Source: an uncultured Agathobaculum sp. (GTDB lineage Bacteria; Bacillota; Clostridia; Oscillospirales; Butyricicoccaceae). From it: a stretch of 64,000 nt of DNA. The notes beneath the pieces are model-generated. The model saw only the letters and a program-made list of their open reading frames with translations, searched no databases and was not told the DNA's origin. The position numbers and the translations under genes were made by a program. This document shows, piece by piece, positions 23,048-31,234 of the stretch. The stretch is taken from positions 78,437 through 142,436 of the forward strand of contig CALWUJ010000002.1 in NCBI GenBank assembly GCA_944384725.1, given 5' to 3'. Within the stretch, counting starts at the first letter, position 1; every line of letters starts with the position of its first letter.

Positions 23048-24514
23048 ATGGGCAGACGCAGCTTTTTTTTCAAAAATTATGTTACGCACTTGCTGCTGAT
23101 CGTGTGTGCGTTTGCAATAGCGGGCGGCGTGTTTTATTACCAGATGGGCAACTATGCACTGCAAACCAAGCAGACCGAACTGCGCACAACCGTGCAGAGT
23201 CTGGCGGAGCAGACGCAGTTGATGCTGGGCACGGATTCCGAAGTGATTCGGGAAATTTACATGCTGTCGATCAGCACGGTGGCCAAGGAGGATGCCATCA
23301 CGGTCTATGTCACCGACCGGGACGGTGTGATCCAGATGATCGCCGGACCGGACGGAGAAGCGGCAAAGGTGTCGGGCTGGATGATCCCGCAGGAAGTGAC
23401 CGCGCAGATTCGCAAGACGGGCAGTTATGCCGAAGTCGGTCAACTGGGTGTATTGGGCGACCGATCCAGTTACACGGTGGGTACCAGCGTGCAGGGTGAC
23501 AACGGCGAGGTCAGCGCGATGGTCTTTGTCTATACGCAGGACGCGACCGCCGCAGGCGTGGTGCGCCATTCGACGCAGACGCTGGTGCTCATTCTGCTCA
23601 TTACGCTCGCGGTGGCGCTGGTGCTATCCTTTATTCTGTCGCAGCACATGACGCGTCCGCTCAAGGTGATTGCAGCGGCGGCAAAGGAGTTTGCCTCGGG
23701 CAATTTTGATGTGCGCGTGCCGGAGGATAATCGCTGCTATGAGATCGACGAACTGGCGGTATCCTTTAACAATATGGCGCGGGATCTCGACCAGCTGGAA
23801 GAACTGACGCGCGGCTTCATTTCCAACGTCAGCCATGAATTCAAAACCCCGATGACAACGATCGGTGGTTTTGTCGATGGCATGATCGACGGCACCATCC
23901 CGGTCGAGCAGCGGGATAAATACCTGCGCATCATCGCGGAGGAGACGCGACGTTTGTCCCGCATGGTCAACCGCATGCTGGATGCGGCCAAGATCCAGTC
24001 GGGCGAACTGATCTTAAACCCGGCTCCGTTTGACTTCTCCGAAATGACCAGCCAGATCATTCTGTCCTTTGAACAGAAAATCGAGAAAAAACATCTTGAG
24101 GTCGAGTGCGATCTGGATGACCGCTTGATGGTCATGGGCGATCGCGACCATCTGTATCGCGCGGTGTATAATCTGGTGGATAATGCAGTAAAATTCATCA
24201 ATGAGGGCGGCAGATTGTGCCTGCGGGCGCATCCGGAGAATAACTTCTGCGCGTTCTCTATCACCAATACCGGTATCGGTATTTCGCCCGAGGACTTGCC
24301 GCATGTGTTTGGCAGGTTCTACAAGGCGGACCGTTCGCGGTCGATGGACAAAACCGGCGCAGGACTGGGGCTGTATATTGTCAAGAATATCATCAATCTG
24401 CACGGCGGAGAGATCTCTGTGCGGTCGGACGGCGGCGAAACCGAATTCTCCTTTACGCTGCCGTTGGCGCCACAGCAGCTATCCGGCAATGCCAAAACCC
24501 CGCAACAGAAATAA
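23048..24514 (+). CDS. Membrane sensor histidine kinase
   Basis: A 488-residue kinase. Order: membrane helix 1 (about 12-30), an extracytoplasmic sensor of ~145 residues, membrane helix 2 (about 178-198), HAMP (about 200-250), HisKA with the phospho-acceptor His263 in ISNVSHEFKTPMTTI, and an ATPase domain. The latter has the N box VYNLVDNAVKF, the G1 box ITNTGIGISPEDL, the F box FGRFYKADRSRSMDKTGAGLGL, and a G2 region before HGGEISV. It pairs with the response regulator 3 bp upstream. The signal is unknown; the likely control of htrA points to cell-envelope or secretion stress. Confidence 0.95.
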   Translation: MGRRSFFFKNYVTHLLLIVCAFAIAGGVFYYQMGNYALQTKQTELRTTVQSLAEQTQLMLGTDSEVIREIYMLSISTVAKEDAITVYVTDRDGVIQMIAGPDGEAAKVSGWMIPQEVTAQIRKTGSYAEVGQLGVLGDRSSYTVGTSVQGDNGEVSAMVFVYTQDATAAGVVRHSTQTLVLILLITLAVALVLSFILSQHMTRPLKVIAAAAKEFASGNFDVRVPEDNRCYEIDELAVSFNNMARDLDQLEELTRGFISNVSHEFKTPMTTIGGFVDGMIDGTIPVEQRDKYLRIIAEETRRLSRMVNRMLDAAKIQSGELILNPAPFDFSEMTSQIILSFEQKIEKKHLEVECDLDDRLMVMGDRDHLYRAVYNLVDNAVKFINEGGRLCLRAHPENNFCAFSITNTGIGISPEDLPHVFGRFYKADRSRSMDKTGAGLGLYIVKNIINLHGGEISVRSDGGETEFSFTLPLAPQQLSGNAKTPQQK

Positions 24515-24576
24515 ACAACAGACCGTCCGTTTGCCATGCACTGCGTGCAGGGCAGCGGACGGTTTGCCTGCGCTTG

Positions 24577-24630
24577 TTCAAAAAATATTCATATTGTTTT
24601 CAACAAACCGCCACAATGACGGGTTAGAAT
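24577..24630 (+). promoter_or_regulatory. htrA promoter with response-regulator box
   Basis: TTCAAA (24577-24582), TTCATA (24588-24593) and TTCAAC (24599-24604) stand 11 bp apart, then exactly 20 bp to TAGAAT (24625-24630). This is the same three-repeat, 20-bp-gap layout as at the sRNA promoters, and lies 62 bp behind the kinase stop codon. Confidence 0.75.
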
Positions 24631-24662
24631 GAAATCACAAAATCGATAGGGAGATCAGAACA

Positions 24663-26126
24663 ATGGATGACTTTAACAATAAAAATACCAATATGACGCC
24701 GGAATCGAACGGCGATGCGCATACCGAGCCGCAGCAGCCCACGATGGAGCAACCGGCAGCAGAAACACAGTATACCGAACCGCGCACACCGTATCAGACG
24801 CCGGTGCAGCATCCGGAATATCGTCAGACGACACAGCAGTCGTATGATGGCACACCGTATACGCAGGACCCGATGGGTGCAGCGCCCCAGCCGCAGCCCC
24901 CAAAAAAGAAAAAGCATGGCAAGGCAATTGCGCTGGGTCTTGGCGGTGTTGCAGCGGCGTGCCTGCTGTTTGCAGGCGGCGCGCTGATCGGGCATATGGT
25001 GAACACGGGTGACGGCGGTGCCGTGACCGCAAACGCGCAGGCGGGCGATCTGCCCACCGTGCAGCTGAATGAGACACCCGACCTCGATCCGGATAATTAC
25101 GATGTGGTAAACGGTCTGGCGGGTGAGGAAATTTACAAAAAGGTCAGCCCGTCCATCGTTTCGGTCATTGCATCCACCGCGAGCGGAACAGGTTCCGGCT
25201 CGGGCGTTATCATGAGCGAGGATGGCTACATCATCACCAACAACCATGTGGTCGAGGGTGCGCAGAGTGTGACTGTACAGTTGAGCGACAGCACGCAGTA
25301 TGACGCCACAATCATTGGCACAGATGAGCAGACCGATCTGGCAGTACTCAAGGTCGAGCCGGAAGGCAAACTGACCGCTGCGGAATTCGGTGACTCGGAT
25401 GAGCTGCAGCCCGGCGAATACGCATATGCGATTGGCTCGCCCGGCGGTGTGCAGTTTGCCAATACGATCACCGGCGGCCGCATTTCTGCCATCAATCGTG
25501 ACGTGACCATCAACGACCGTGTCATGACCCTGATCCAGACTGACGCTTCCATCAACCCCGGCAACTCCGGTGGTGCGCTGATCAACAAGTACGGTCAGGT
25601 AGTCGGTATCACCTCTGCGAAGCTGTCCAGCAGCGGCTTTGGTGAGGCTTCGGTCGAGGGCATGGGCTTTGCCATCCCGATCAACACGGCCAAGGAGGTC
25701 GTTGACGAGTTGATTGCCAACGGCTATGTCGCAGGCCGTCCGTCCATTGGCATCACGGGCAGCAATGTGGAGTCTGCTGATGGCAGCATTGCAGGCGTTC
25801 AGGTTTACTCGATCGACTCGCGTGCCAAGGCAGCAAGCGAAGGCTTGCAGGTGGGCGATATCATCACCGCGGTCAACGGTACGCCGACCCCGACTATGGA
25901 TGACATCAACGCGATCAAGGAAGATATGAAGGCAGGCGATAAGCTGACGCTGACGGTTTACCGCATTTCGACCGGCAAGATGGTCAACCTGACTGTGACG
26001 TTGACCGATGCGCACGATCTGGAGGGTGAAGACCCGGCAGCGGAAAGCAGCCAGAACAGCCAGAGCAGTCAGTATGGCAACGGCGGTTCGCAGTACCAGA
26101 ACCCGTTCTCGTACTTTGGATGGTAA
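24663..26126 (+). CDS. htrA: HtrA/DegP-family serine protease
   Basis: A 487-residue membrane-anchored protease. It has a cytoplasmic Pro/Gln/Thr-rich N-terminus (1-80), a basic KKKKHGK stretch, one membrane helix (about 88-112), a trypsin-like domain with the triad His195 (ITNNHVVEGA), Asp225 (DEQTDLAVLK) and Ser302 (NPGNSGGAL), and one PDZ domain (about 365-450). The tail is Ser/Gln/Asn-rich. HtrA degrades misfolded exported proteins at the membrane surface. Its promoter carries the same repeat box as the two-component operon just upstream, so it is probably a main target of that system, as htrA is for CiaR and CssR in other Firmicutes. Confidence 0.95.
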   Translation: MDDFNNKNTNMTPESNGDAHTEPQQPTMEQPAAETQYTEPRTPYQTPVQHPEYRQTTQQSYDGTPYTQDPMGAAPQPQPPKKKKHGKAIALGLGGVAAACLLFAGGALIGHMVNTGDGGAVTANAQAGDLPTVQLNETPDLDPDNYDVVNGLAGEEIYKKVSPSIVSVIASTASGTGSGSGVIMSEDGYIITNNHVVEGAQSVTVQLSDSTQYDATIIGTDEQTDLAVLKVEPEGKLTAAEFGDSDELQPGEYAYAIGSPGGVQFANTITGGRISAINRDVTINDRVMTLIQTDASINPGNSGGALINKYGQVVGITSAKLSSSGFGEASVEGMGFAIPINTAKEVVDELIANGYVAGRPSIGITGSNVESADGSIAGVQVYSIDSRAKAASEGLQVGDIITAVNGTPTPTMDDINAIKEDMKAGDKLTLTVYRISTGKMVNLTVTLTDAHDLEGEDPAAESSQNSQSSQYGNGGSQYQNPFSYFGW

Positions 26127-26140
26127 AAAATACTTTGATG

Positions 26141-26168
26141 AAAAGAACCGCCATTCGGCGGTTCTTTT
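26141..26168. terminator. Bidirectional terminator after htrA
   Basis: AAAAGAACCGCC (26141-26152), loop ATTC, GGCGGTTCTTTT (26157-26168). The A/T ends serve both the plus-strand htrA and the minus-strand DUF815 gene. Confidence 0.85.
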
Positions 26169-26198
26169 CTGTTATATATGCGATTGTTGTGTAGCTGG

Positions 26199-27404
26199 TC
26201 ACTTTTCGTATTTTTCTGCCATCTGCTGACTGATGAACTGGCGCGCGGTGCGCGGGGAGCGTCCATTGCGGCGCAGTGCGAACCGTTCTGCAAGCAGATG
26301 CAGCTGATCTTCGGGCAGCGCAAGGCCGCTTTCCGCAGCAAGCTGGTCGACAATATACAGATATTCGTCCTTATCCGGTACGGAGAAGGTGATTTCCAAA
26401 CCAAATCGGTCGGACAGCGAGGTGACGGTCTCCAGACTGTCGCGCACGCGCACCTCGTCGCCCTCGCGGTCGGCAAAGCTCTCGCGGATGAGATGTCGGC
26501 GGTTGCTGGTTGCGTAAATGACCAGATTGGCAGGTTTGCCTGCAAGCCCGCCCTCAATAAACGCCTTGAGCGCGGCGAAGTTGTCGTCCTCGCGGCTAAA
26601 GGTGAGGTCGTCCAGAAAGACGATGAAGCGGAACGGCGAGCGCAGCGTTTCCGCGAAGATTCTCGGGAAGCAGGTGATATGCCGCGGCGACATTTCGATG
26701 ATCTTCAGGCCGCGCTCGGCATATTCGTTGACCACAGCCTTGACGGTCGAGGATTTACCCGTGCCCTTGTCGCCATACAGCAGGATGTTGTTGGCTTCGC
26801 GTCCGTCAAGGAACGCGCGGGTGTTTTTGAGGATCTGCTGCTTCTGCCGTTCATAGCCGGGCAGGTCACGCAGGCGGATGGCATCCGGATGCACGATCGG
26901 GGCGATCGTGCCGTCATCCTGCACGGCAAAGGCGGAGGACTGCGCAAAAAAGCCGTAGCCCTGTGCGCGGTAGTAGCTGGCCAGCGCCGCGCCGTCCCGG
27001 AAGGGCAGCGGAGACGAGGCGGGGAAGTCCGGCAGGGTCAGCAGTGCAGGGGCATTGTACCGTCCCGCCGCGGCGGACTTGAGCGCAGTGCCGTCGATGG
27101 AGAGCAGTGCGTTCAGCGCTTCGATATCGAGCGTTGCCGCATTTAGAAGCGTGGACGCAGGAGCGGCAAGCGTGTCTGTCAGGGTATTGACATCATAGTG
27201 GACAGCGTCGAGCAGCGCCTGCGATGCATCGCCGCAGGCAAATTGCACGGCGCACAGCGCGCCGTAGGCATCGGCAAAGCATTCTGCGTTTGCACCGTCC
27301 AGAAAGCCCAGCGTCTCCAAATGGGCATGCACCAGCGGATGCTGTTGCAGACCGCGCAGCACGGAAAGCGCATGCAGACGCAGGGAAAGAGCAGAAAGTT
27401 CCAT
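26199..27404 (-). CDS. DUF815 AAA+ ATPase
   Basis: A 401-residue cytoplasmic ATPase of the DUF815 family. The N-terminal ~180 residues are helical and family-specific; the ATPase follows with Walker A NILLYGDKGTGKSSTVKA, the region FRFIVFLDDLTF as Walker B and the sensor IYATSNRRHLI. Its C-terminus has the lid sequence of AAA+ proteins (NGRSPRTARQFI). Its role is not known. ATG at 27404 (MELSALSL) is preceded on the minus strand by GGAGGGAA; the reading frame stays open far upstream but that part overlaps oppositely oriented genes and is not coding. Confidence 0.85.
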   Translation of the reverse strand: MELSALSLRLHALSVLRGLQQHPLVHAHLETLGFLDGANAECFADAYGALCAVQFACGDASQALLDAVHYDVNTLTDTLAAPASTLLNAATLDIEALNALLSIDGTALKSAAAGRYNAPALLTLPDFPASSPLPFRDGAALASYYRAQGYGFFAQSSAFAVQDDGTIAPIVHPDAIRLRDLPGYERQKQQILKNTRAFLDGREANNILLYGDKGTGKSSTVKAVVNEYAERGLKIIEMSPRHITCFPRIFAETLRSPFRFIVFLDDLTFSREDDNFAALKAFIEGGLAGKPANLVIYATSNRRHLIRESFADREGDEVRVRDSLETVTSLSDRFGLEITFSVPDKDEYLYIVDQLAAESGLALPEDQLHLLAERFALRRNGRSPRTARQFISQQMAEKYEK

Positions 27405-27441
27405 GGCTGTTCCCTCCAGGGATGAATTTTTGTGCAGCATC

Positions 27442-27470
27442 AGCATAGCACACTTCGGCGTGCTTTTCAA
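27442..27470 (-). promoter_or_regulatory. Promoter of the DUF815 gene
   Basis: Minus strand: TTGAAA (27465-27470), a 17-bp spacer and TATGCT (27442-27447), 38 bp before the start codon. Confidence 0.55.
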
Positions 27471-27510
27471 CATAGCATGACAATAGCCTATGTTGGAGGG
27501 AGAGTCAGCA

Positions 27511-27750
27511 ATGAGCCAATATGCTCTTTTGATATGCCGCAGCCAGACCGAAGCGGTCGGTCTGCGGCGCCATTTGGGACAGATGGGAGTACCGGGCGAG
27601 GTGGTGCGTCCGCCGCGGCATGCGCGCACGGATTCCTGCAGTTGGGCGGTGCGCGTCAGCGCACAGCAGTCGGAGGAAGCACTCCGCCGGATGCGGCAGC
27701 TCGGTATCTCGCCTTGCCGTGTCATACCGGACGAGGGGGCGAGCGTATGA
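27511..27750 (+). CDS. DUF3343-domain protein
   Basis: A 79-residue protein of the DUF3343 family (MSQYALLICRSQTEAVGLRR, later GISPCRVIPDEG). The conserved Cys sits near the C-terminus in SPCRVIP. Such proteins are found beside PLP-dependent cysteine-desulfurase-like enzymes and are thought to carry persulfide or selenium; this is a family association, not shown here. GGAGGGAGAG precedes ATG 27511, and its stop codon overlaps the next start (ATGA), so the two are coupled. Confidence 0.8.
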   Translation: MSQYALLICRSQTEAVGLRRHLGQMGVPGEVVRPPRHARTDSCSWAVRVSAQQSEEALRRMRQLGISPCRVIPDEGASV

Positions 27751-28874
27751 TCTATTTGGATAACGCAGCGACCACGCTGCACAAGCCGCGCGCGGTGGAT
27801 GAGGCAATGCGCCGCGCGATGCATGCGGCAGCGGGCTACGCGCGCGGCGGCTATGCGGCTGCGATGCGGGCGGGGGAAACCGTGTATGCCTGCCGGGAGC
27901 AGGCAGCGGCACTCTTCGGCGTGCAGGATCCGGCGCGCGTGGTGTTCACGATGAACGCCACGCACGCGCTCAATCTGGCGATCCATGCGCTGGCGCAGCC
28001 GAAAACGCGCGTTGTGGTCAGTGGTTACGAGCACAACGCGGTCATGCGGCCGTTGGTGCTGCGCGGCATCGAGCCGGTCGTGCTGGATACGCCGCTGTGG
28101 GATGAGAAGGCGATGGTGCAGCAGGCGAAGCGGGCGTTGGAAGATGGGGCGGAGCTGTTTATCCTTAACCATGTGTCCAATGTGTTCGGCTTTGTCACAC
28201 CGTTTGAACAAATTGCCGACTTACTGGATGCGGCAGATGTGCCGCTGATTCTGGATGCATCGCAGTCTGCGGGCGTAATTGACATTGACGTGCGGCGGCA
28301 TCCGTGTCTGGCGGCGGTCTGCATGCCGGGGCACAAGGGGTTGTACGGTCCGCAGGGAACGGGTATTCTGCTCGCACTCGACGACCGGATCACGGCGCAT
28401 CCGCTGCTTGCGGGCGGCACGGGAAGCCGTTCGGAGGAGATGCAGCAGCCGGACTTCCTGCCGGACGCGCTGGAAAGCGGCACACCCAATGTGCCGGGCA
28501 TTGCGGGGCTGGCCGCAGGGCTGGCATTTGTGCGGTCGGTCGGTCCGGCGAACATCCTGGCGCACGAACAGCATTTGCTGCGCGAATTCATCCGTGCGCT
28601 GGAGCAGGAAACGCGCATCGAGTGCTATTCGCATCCCAGCCAAACCGGAGTCCTGTCTGTGCGCGTGCACGGCGCGGCCTGTGAAGCAGTGGCGGAAACC
28701 CTTGCGCGGCAGGGCATTGCCGTGCGTGCAGGGCTGCACTGTGCGCCGCTTGCGCACCGTACCGCGGGCACGGAGGACAGCGGTACGATCCGCTTTTCGC
28801 TCTCGTTTTACTCGACGGCGCACCAGCTGGAACACGCCGCCGAGCTGCTCTGTCAAACCGTAAAAAATCTGTGA
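27747..28874 (+). CDS. Cysteine desulfurase family enzyme (class V aminotransferase)
   Basis: A 375-residue PLP enzyme. It has the start MIYLDNAATTLHKP, the PLP lysine in MPGHKGLYGPQGTG and the catalytic Cys in VRAGLHCAPLAH, as in group II desulfurases. It most resembles the subfamily (TIGR01977-like) that is often linked to DUF3343 and to selenium-dependent molybdenum hydroxylases; no such hydroxylase is in the window. The reaction is presumably release of sulfur or selenium from (seleno)cysteine. The start at 27747 overlaps the DUF3343 stop. Confidence 0.88.
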   Translation: MIYLDNAATTLHKPRAVDEAMRRAMHAAAGYARGGYAAAMRAGETVYACREQAAALFGVQDPARVVFTMNATHALNLAIHALAQPKTRVVVSGYEHNAVMRPLVLRGIEPVVLDTPLWDEKAMVQQAKRALEDGAELFILNHVSNVFGFVTPFEQIADLLDAADVPLILDASQSAGVIDIDVRRHPCLAAVCMPGHKGLYGPQGTGILLALDDRITAHPLLAGGTGSRSEEMQQPDFLPDALESGTPNVPGIAGLAAGLAFVRSVGPANILAHEQHLLREFIRALEQETRIECYSHPSQTGVLSVRVHGAACEAVAETLARQGIAVRAGLHCAPLAHRTAGTEDSGTIRFSLSFYSTAHQLEHAAELLCQTVKNL

Positions 28875-28973
28875 ATACGCTATACAGGGGACGGGATTTG
28901 TGGTAGTATAAATAAGGAAAAAATCTGCCTTTCGCACAAAGAAAGGCTGTGAATTTACAGGACAGGTGGCTTT

Positions 28974-29873
28974 ATGGAGGCTTTTCAAAACATTTTCATT
29001 CCGCCCCTTCAGAATTTCGACCTGCTTTCGTCGCTCAAGAGCGGGGTTGCATCTTTGCAGACCGCGGGGCCGACGGACGTGGTCGATATTCTGATTGTAG
29101 CCTACATCATCTACCGTATGATGAAGCTGCTCAAGGACACCAGCGCGGCACGGCTGGCCAAGGGTATCCTTGTGCTGGCGCTGGTGATGCTGCTGGCAAG
29201 TTGGTTCGGGCTGACATCGATTTCTTATATCCTGCGCACGGCGGTATACTATGCGCCGTTTGTGCTGGTCATCATTTTCCAGCCGGAGCTGCGCCGTTTG
29301 CTCGAACAGCTGGGCAAGGGCAACCTGAGCCGGTTGTTGGTGCCGTCGGATGACCCCGATGAAATTGAAGCGGCGATCAACGCAACGGTTTCGGCCTGTG
29401 CGGATATGTCCAAGACCAAGACCGGTGTGCTGATCGTGTTCGAGCGAAAGGAGCGTTTGGGAGAGATCGCCGCAACCGGCACGCAGCTGGACGCTGACCC
29501 GTCGCCGGAGCTGCTCAAGAATATCTTTTTCAAAAACAGCCCGCTGCATGACGGCGCGCTGATTATGCGCGCGGGTAAGATCTATGCGGCCGGCTGTGTT
29601 TTGCCGCTTTCGGGCAGCCAGACCCTGTCGCGTGATCTGGGCACGCGGCACCGCGCCGCGGTCGGCATGAGCGAATCGTCCGACAGCGTGCTGGTCGTCG
29701 TGTCCGAGGAAACGGGCGCGATCTCGGTCGCCATCGGCGGCATGCTCAAACGGCATCTGTCGCCTGAAGTGCTCAAAAAAGTGCTTGAATCCGAATTGCT
29801 GGAGCCGGAAAAACCGGATAAACGCCGCATTTCTTCCCTTCGGAACATCTGGAAGGGAGGTGCGGGCAAGTGA
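28974..29873 (+). CDS. cdaA: Diadenylate cyclase CdaA
   Basis: A 299-residue membrane enzyme that makes c-di-AMP from two ATP. Three N-terminal membrane helices (about 36-55, 62-80, 88-104) precede a DAC domain whose active-site motifs are DGA (193-195) and RHR (225-227, in LGTRHRAAVGMSE). c-di-AMP controls potassium and osmolyte uptake and wall homeostasis. The next gene, cdaR, overlaps it by 4 bp. The usual third member glmM is not adjacent. Confidence 0.95.
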   Translation: MEAFQNIFIPPLQNFDLLSSLKSGVASLQTAGPTDVVDILIVAYIIYRMMKLLKDTSAARLAKGILVLALVMLLASWFGLTSISYILRTAVYYAPFVLVIIFQPELRRLLEQLGKGNLSRLLVPSDDPDEIEAAINATVSACADMSKTKTGVLIVFERKERLGEIAATGTQLDADPSPELLKNIFFKNSPLHDGALIMRAGKIYAAGCVLPLSGSQTLSRDLGTRHRAAVGMSESSDSVLVVVSEETGAISVAIGGMLKRHLSPEVLKKVLESELLEPEKPDKRRISSLRNIWKGGAGK

Positions 29874-31234
29874 AGCAGTTCATGAAAAAGCATGATATCT
29901 GGCTGCGCCTGCTGTCGCTTTTGCTCGCATTTGTTTTGTGGATCGTGGTGCGTGACATTGAAAACCCGAGCAAGCAGACGATCATCCGCGATGTAGAAGT
30001 CAAGCTGAGCGGTACGGAACAGCTGATGAACAACTACGGCCTTTCGGTGATCGAGTATACCAGCACGATCGACGTAGAGGTCGAAGGCCCGAACAACGAG
30101 ATCACGGACAGCACATTCCGCAAGAAGGTCAGCGCAACCATTGACGTTTCGGATATTACGGATGGCACTGGTGAATACGCGCTGACGCCGCAGATCACCA
30201 CCGGCAGTTATAATGTCGATTCGGTGAGCACTGAGCCGGCAACGGTGCGCGTGCTGGTGGATAAGGTGACGACCGCAAGCGTTCCGGTTCGTGTGGAAAC
30301 AACGGGAACCGTGGCGGATGGCAGCCGTGCTGGCACGCCAGAGCCGACTACGACCAAGGAGGTCACGATCTCCGGACCGGAAGCGGAATTGCAGGAAGTG
30401 GCTTATGCATACGGTACGATCGACGTGACCGGCAAGTCCTCCACTTTCACCGGAGACTGCGGTATCGCATTGTATAACGATGCGGGTGAACCGATCACCG
30501 GCACGCATGTAACGTGCCAGACCGACACGATCACGGTGCGCGTGCCGATCTATCCGGTGGAAAGCGTACCGCTGACAGTGACGTTGACCGATGGTGAGAC
30601 ACTCAAGGAAGAACAGGTGAATGTCAGCATCAATCCGTCTTCGATCACGCTTATCGGCGACCAGAAGACACTGGCCGGTATCACAGAGATTAATCTCGGC
30701 ACCATTGCTTTGGATGATGCGCGCACCGGTGTTCCGGTGGAGATGGAGATCCCGCTGCCGGAAGGCGTGCGTCTGGACAGTGGCCAGCCCTCGACCGCAG
30801 AGGTGACGATCAGCGTCAAGGAGCAGGAAAGCGTTTCCACCCGTAAGGTGCAGGTGACCAAATTCGTGCCGACTGACACCGCGCAGGAGCAGACCCCGTA
30901 TTCAGTCAGCGTGCTGACCGAGTCGGTTGAGATCGAACTGCGCGGCAGCGAAAGCGCGCTGGAGCAGGTGGATGTGAACAGCCTGTCGATTGGCTTGACC
31001 TTTGATTCGGTATCGCTTGGTTTGGGCAAACATAAGGTCAAGGGTCAGGTGGCTGCGACTGGATTGCCCGCCGGCGTGACGCTGGTTGGCAGCGACGCAG
31101 AGGTTGAAATCGAAATCACCGGACCGGGCGGCGAGGAAGCGGTAACGCCGCCGGATGAAAATGATTCGACGCAGGAAGGCGAGACAGTGGATACCGGCGC
31201 TGCGCCGCCGGAGGAAGGCGGAGACGGCACATGA
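29870..31234 (+). CDS. cdaR: YbbR-domain protein CdaR
   Basis: A 454-residue protein with one N-terminal membrane helix (DIWLRLLSLLLAFVLWIVV) and several extracytoplasmic YbbR repeats (about 55-400), ending in an acidic Glu/Thr/Pro tail. It regulates CdaA in B. subtilis and Listeria. It starts with GTG 29870 overlapping the cdaA stop (GTGA), behind a strong GGAAGGGAGG site. Direct coupling to CdaA makes the assignment firm. Confidence 0.9.
   Translation: MKQFMKKHDIWLRLLSLLLAFVLWIVVRDIENPSKQTIIRDVEVKLSGTEQLMNNYGLSVIEYTSTIDVEVEGPNNEITDSTFRKKVSATIDVSDITDGTGEYALTPQITTGSYNVDSVSTEPATVRVLVDKVTTASVPVRVETTGTVADGSRAGTPEPTTTKEVTISGPEAELQEVAYAYGTIDVTGKSSTFTGDCGIALYNDAGEPITGTHVTCQTDTITVRVPIYPVESVPLTVTLTDGETLKEEQVNVSINPSSITLIGDQKTLAGITEINLGTIALDDARTGVPVEMEIPLPEGVRLDSGQPSTAEVTISVKEQESVSTRKVQVTKFVPTDTAQEQTPYSVSVLTESVEIELRGSESALEQVDVNSLSIGLTFDSVSLGLGKHKVKGQVAATGLPAGVTLVGSDAEVEIEITGPGGEEAVTPPDENDSTQEGETVDTGAAPPEEGGDGT

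Noticed and set aside
22277-24630. Naming the two-component system PhoPR from its Pho-box-like repeats
   Set aside because: No phosphate genes (pst, phoU, phosphatases) are linked; the targets seen here are htrA and sRNAs, and several OmpR-type regulators share the 11-bp repeat geometry.
27405-28211. N-terminal extension of the DUF815 ATPase to 670 residues
   Set aside because: The extension overlaps two well-supported plus-strand genes, and a good ribosome site and promoter are found at the shorter start.
28866-28912. A sixth member of the 11-bp-repeat promoter family before cdaA
   Set aside because: TATACA does stand about 20 bp before a TATAAA box, but the hexamer 11 bp further upstream (TGTGAA) does not fit and no third repeat is visible.
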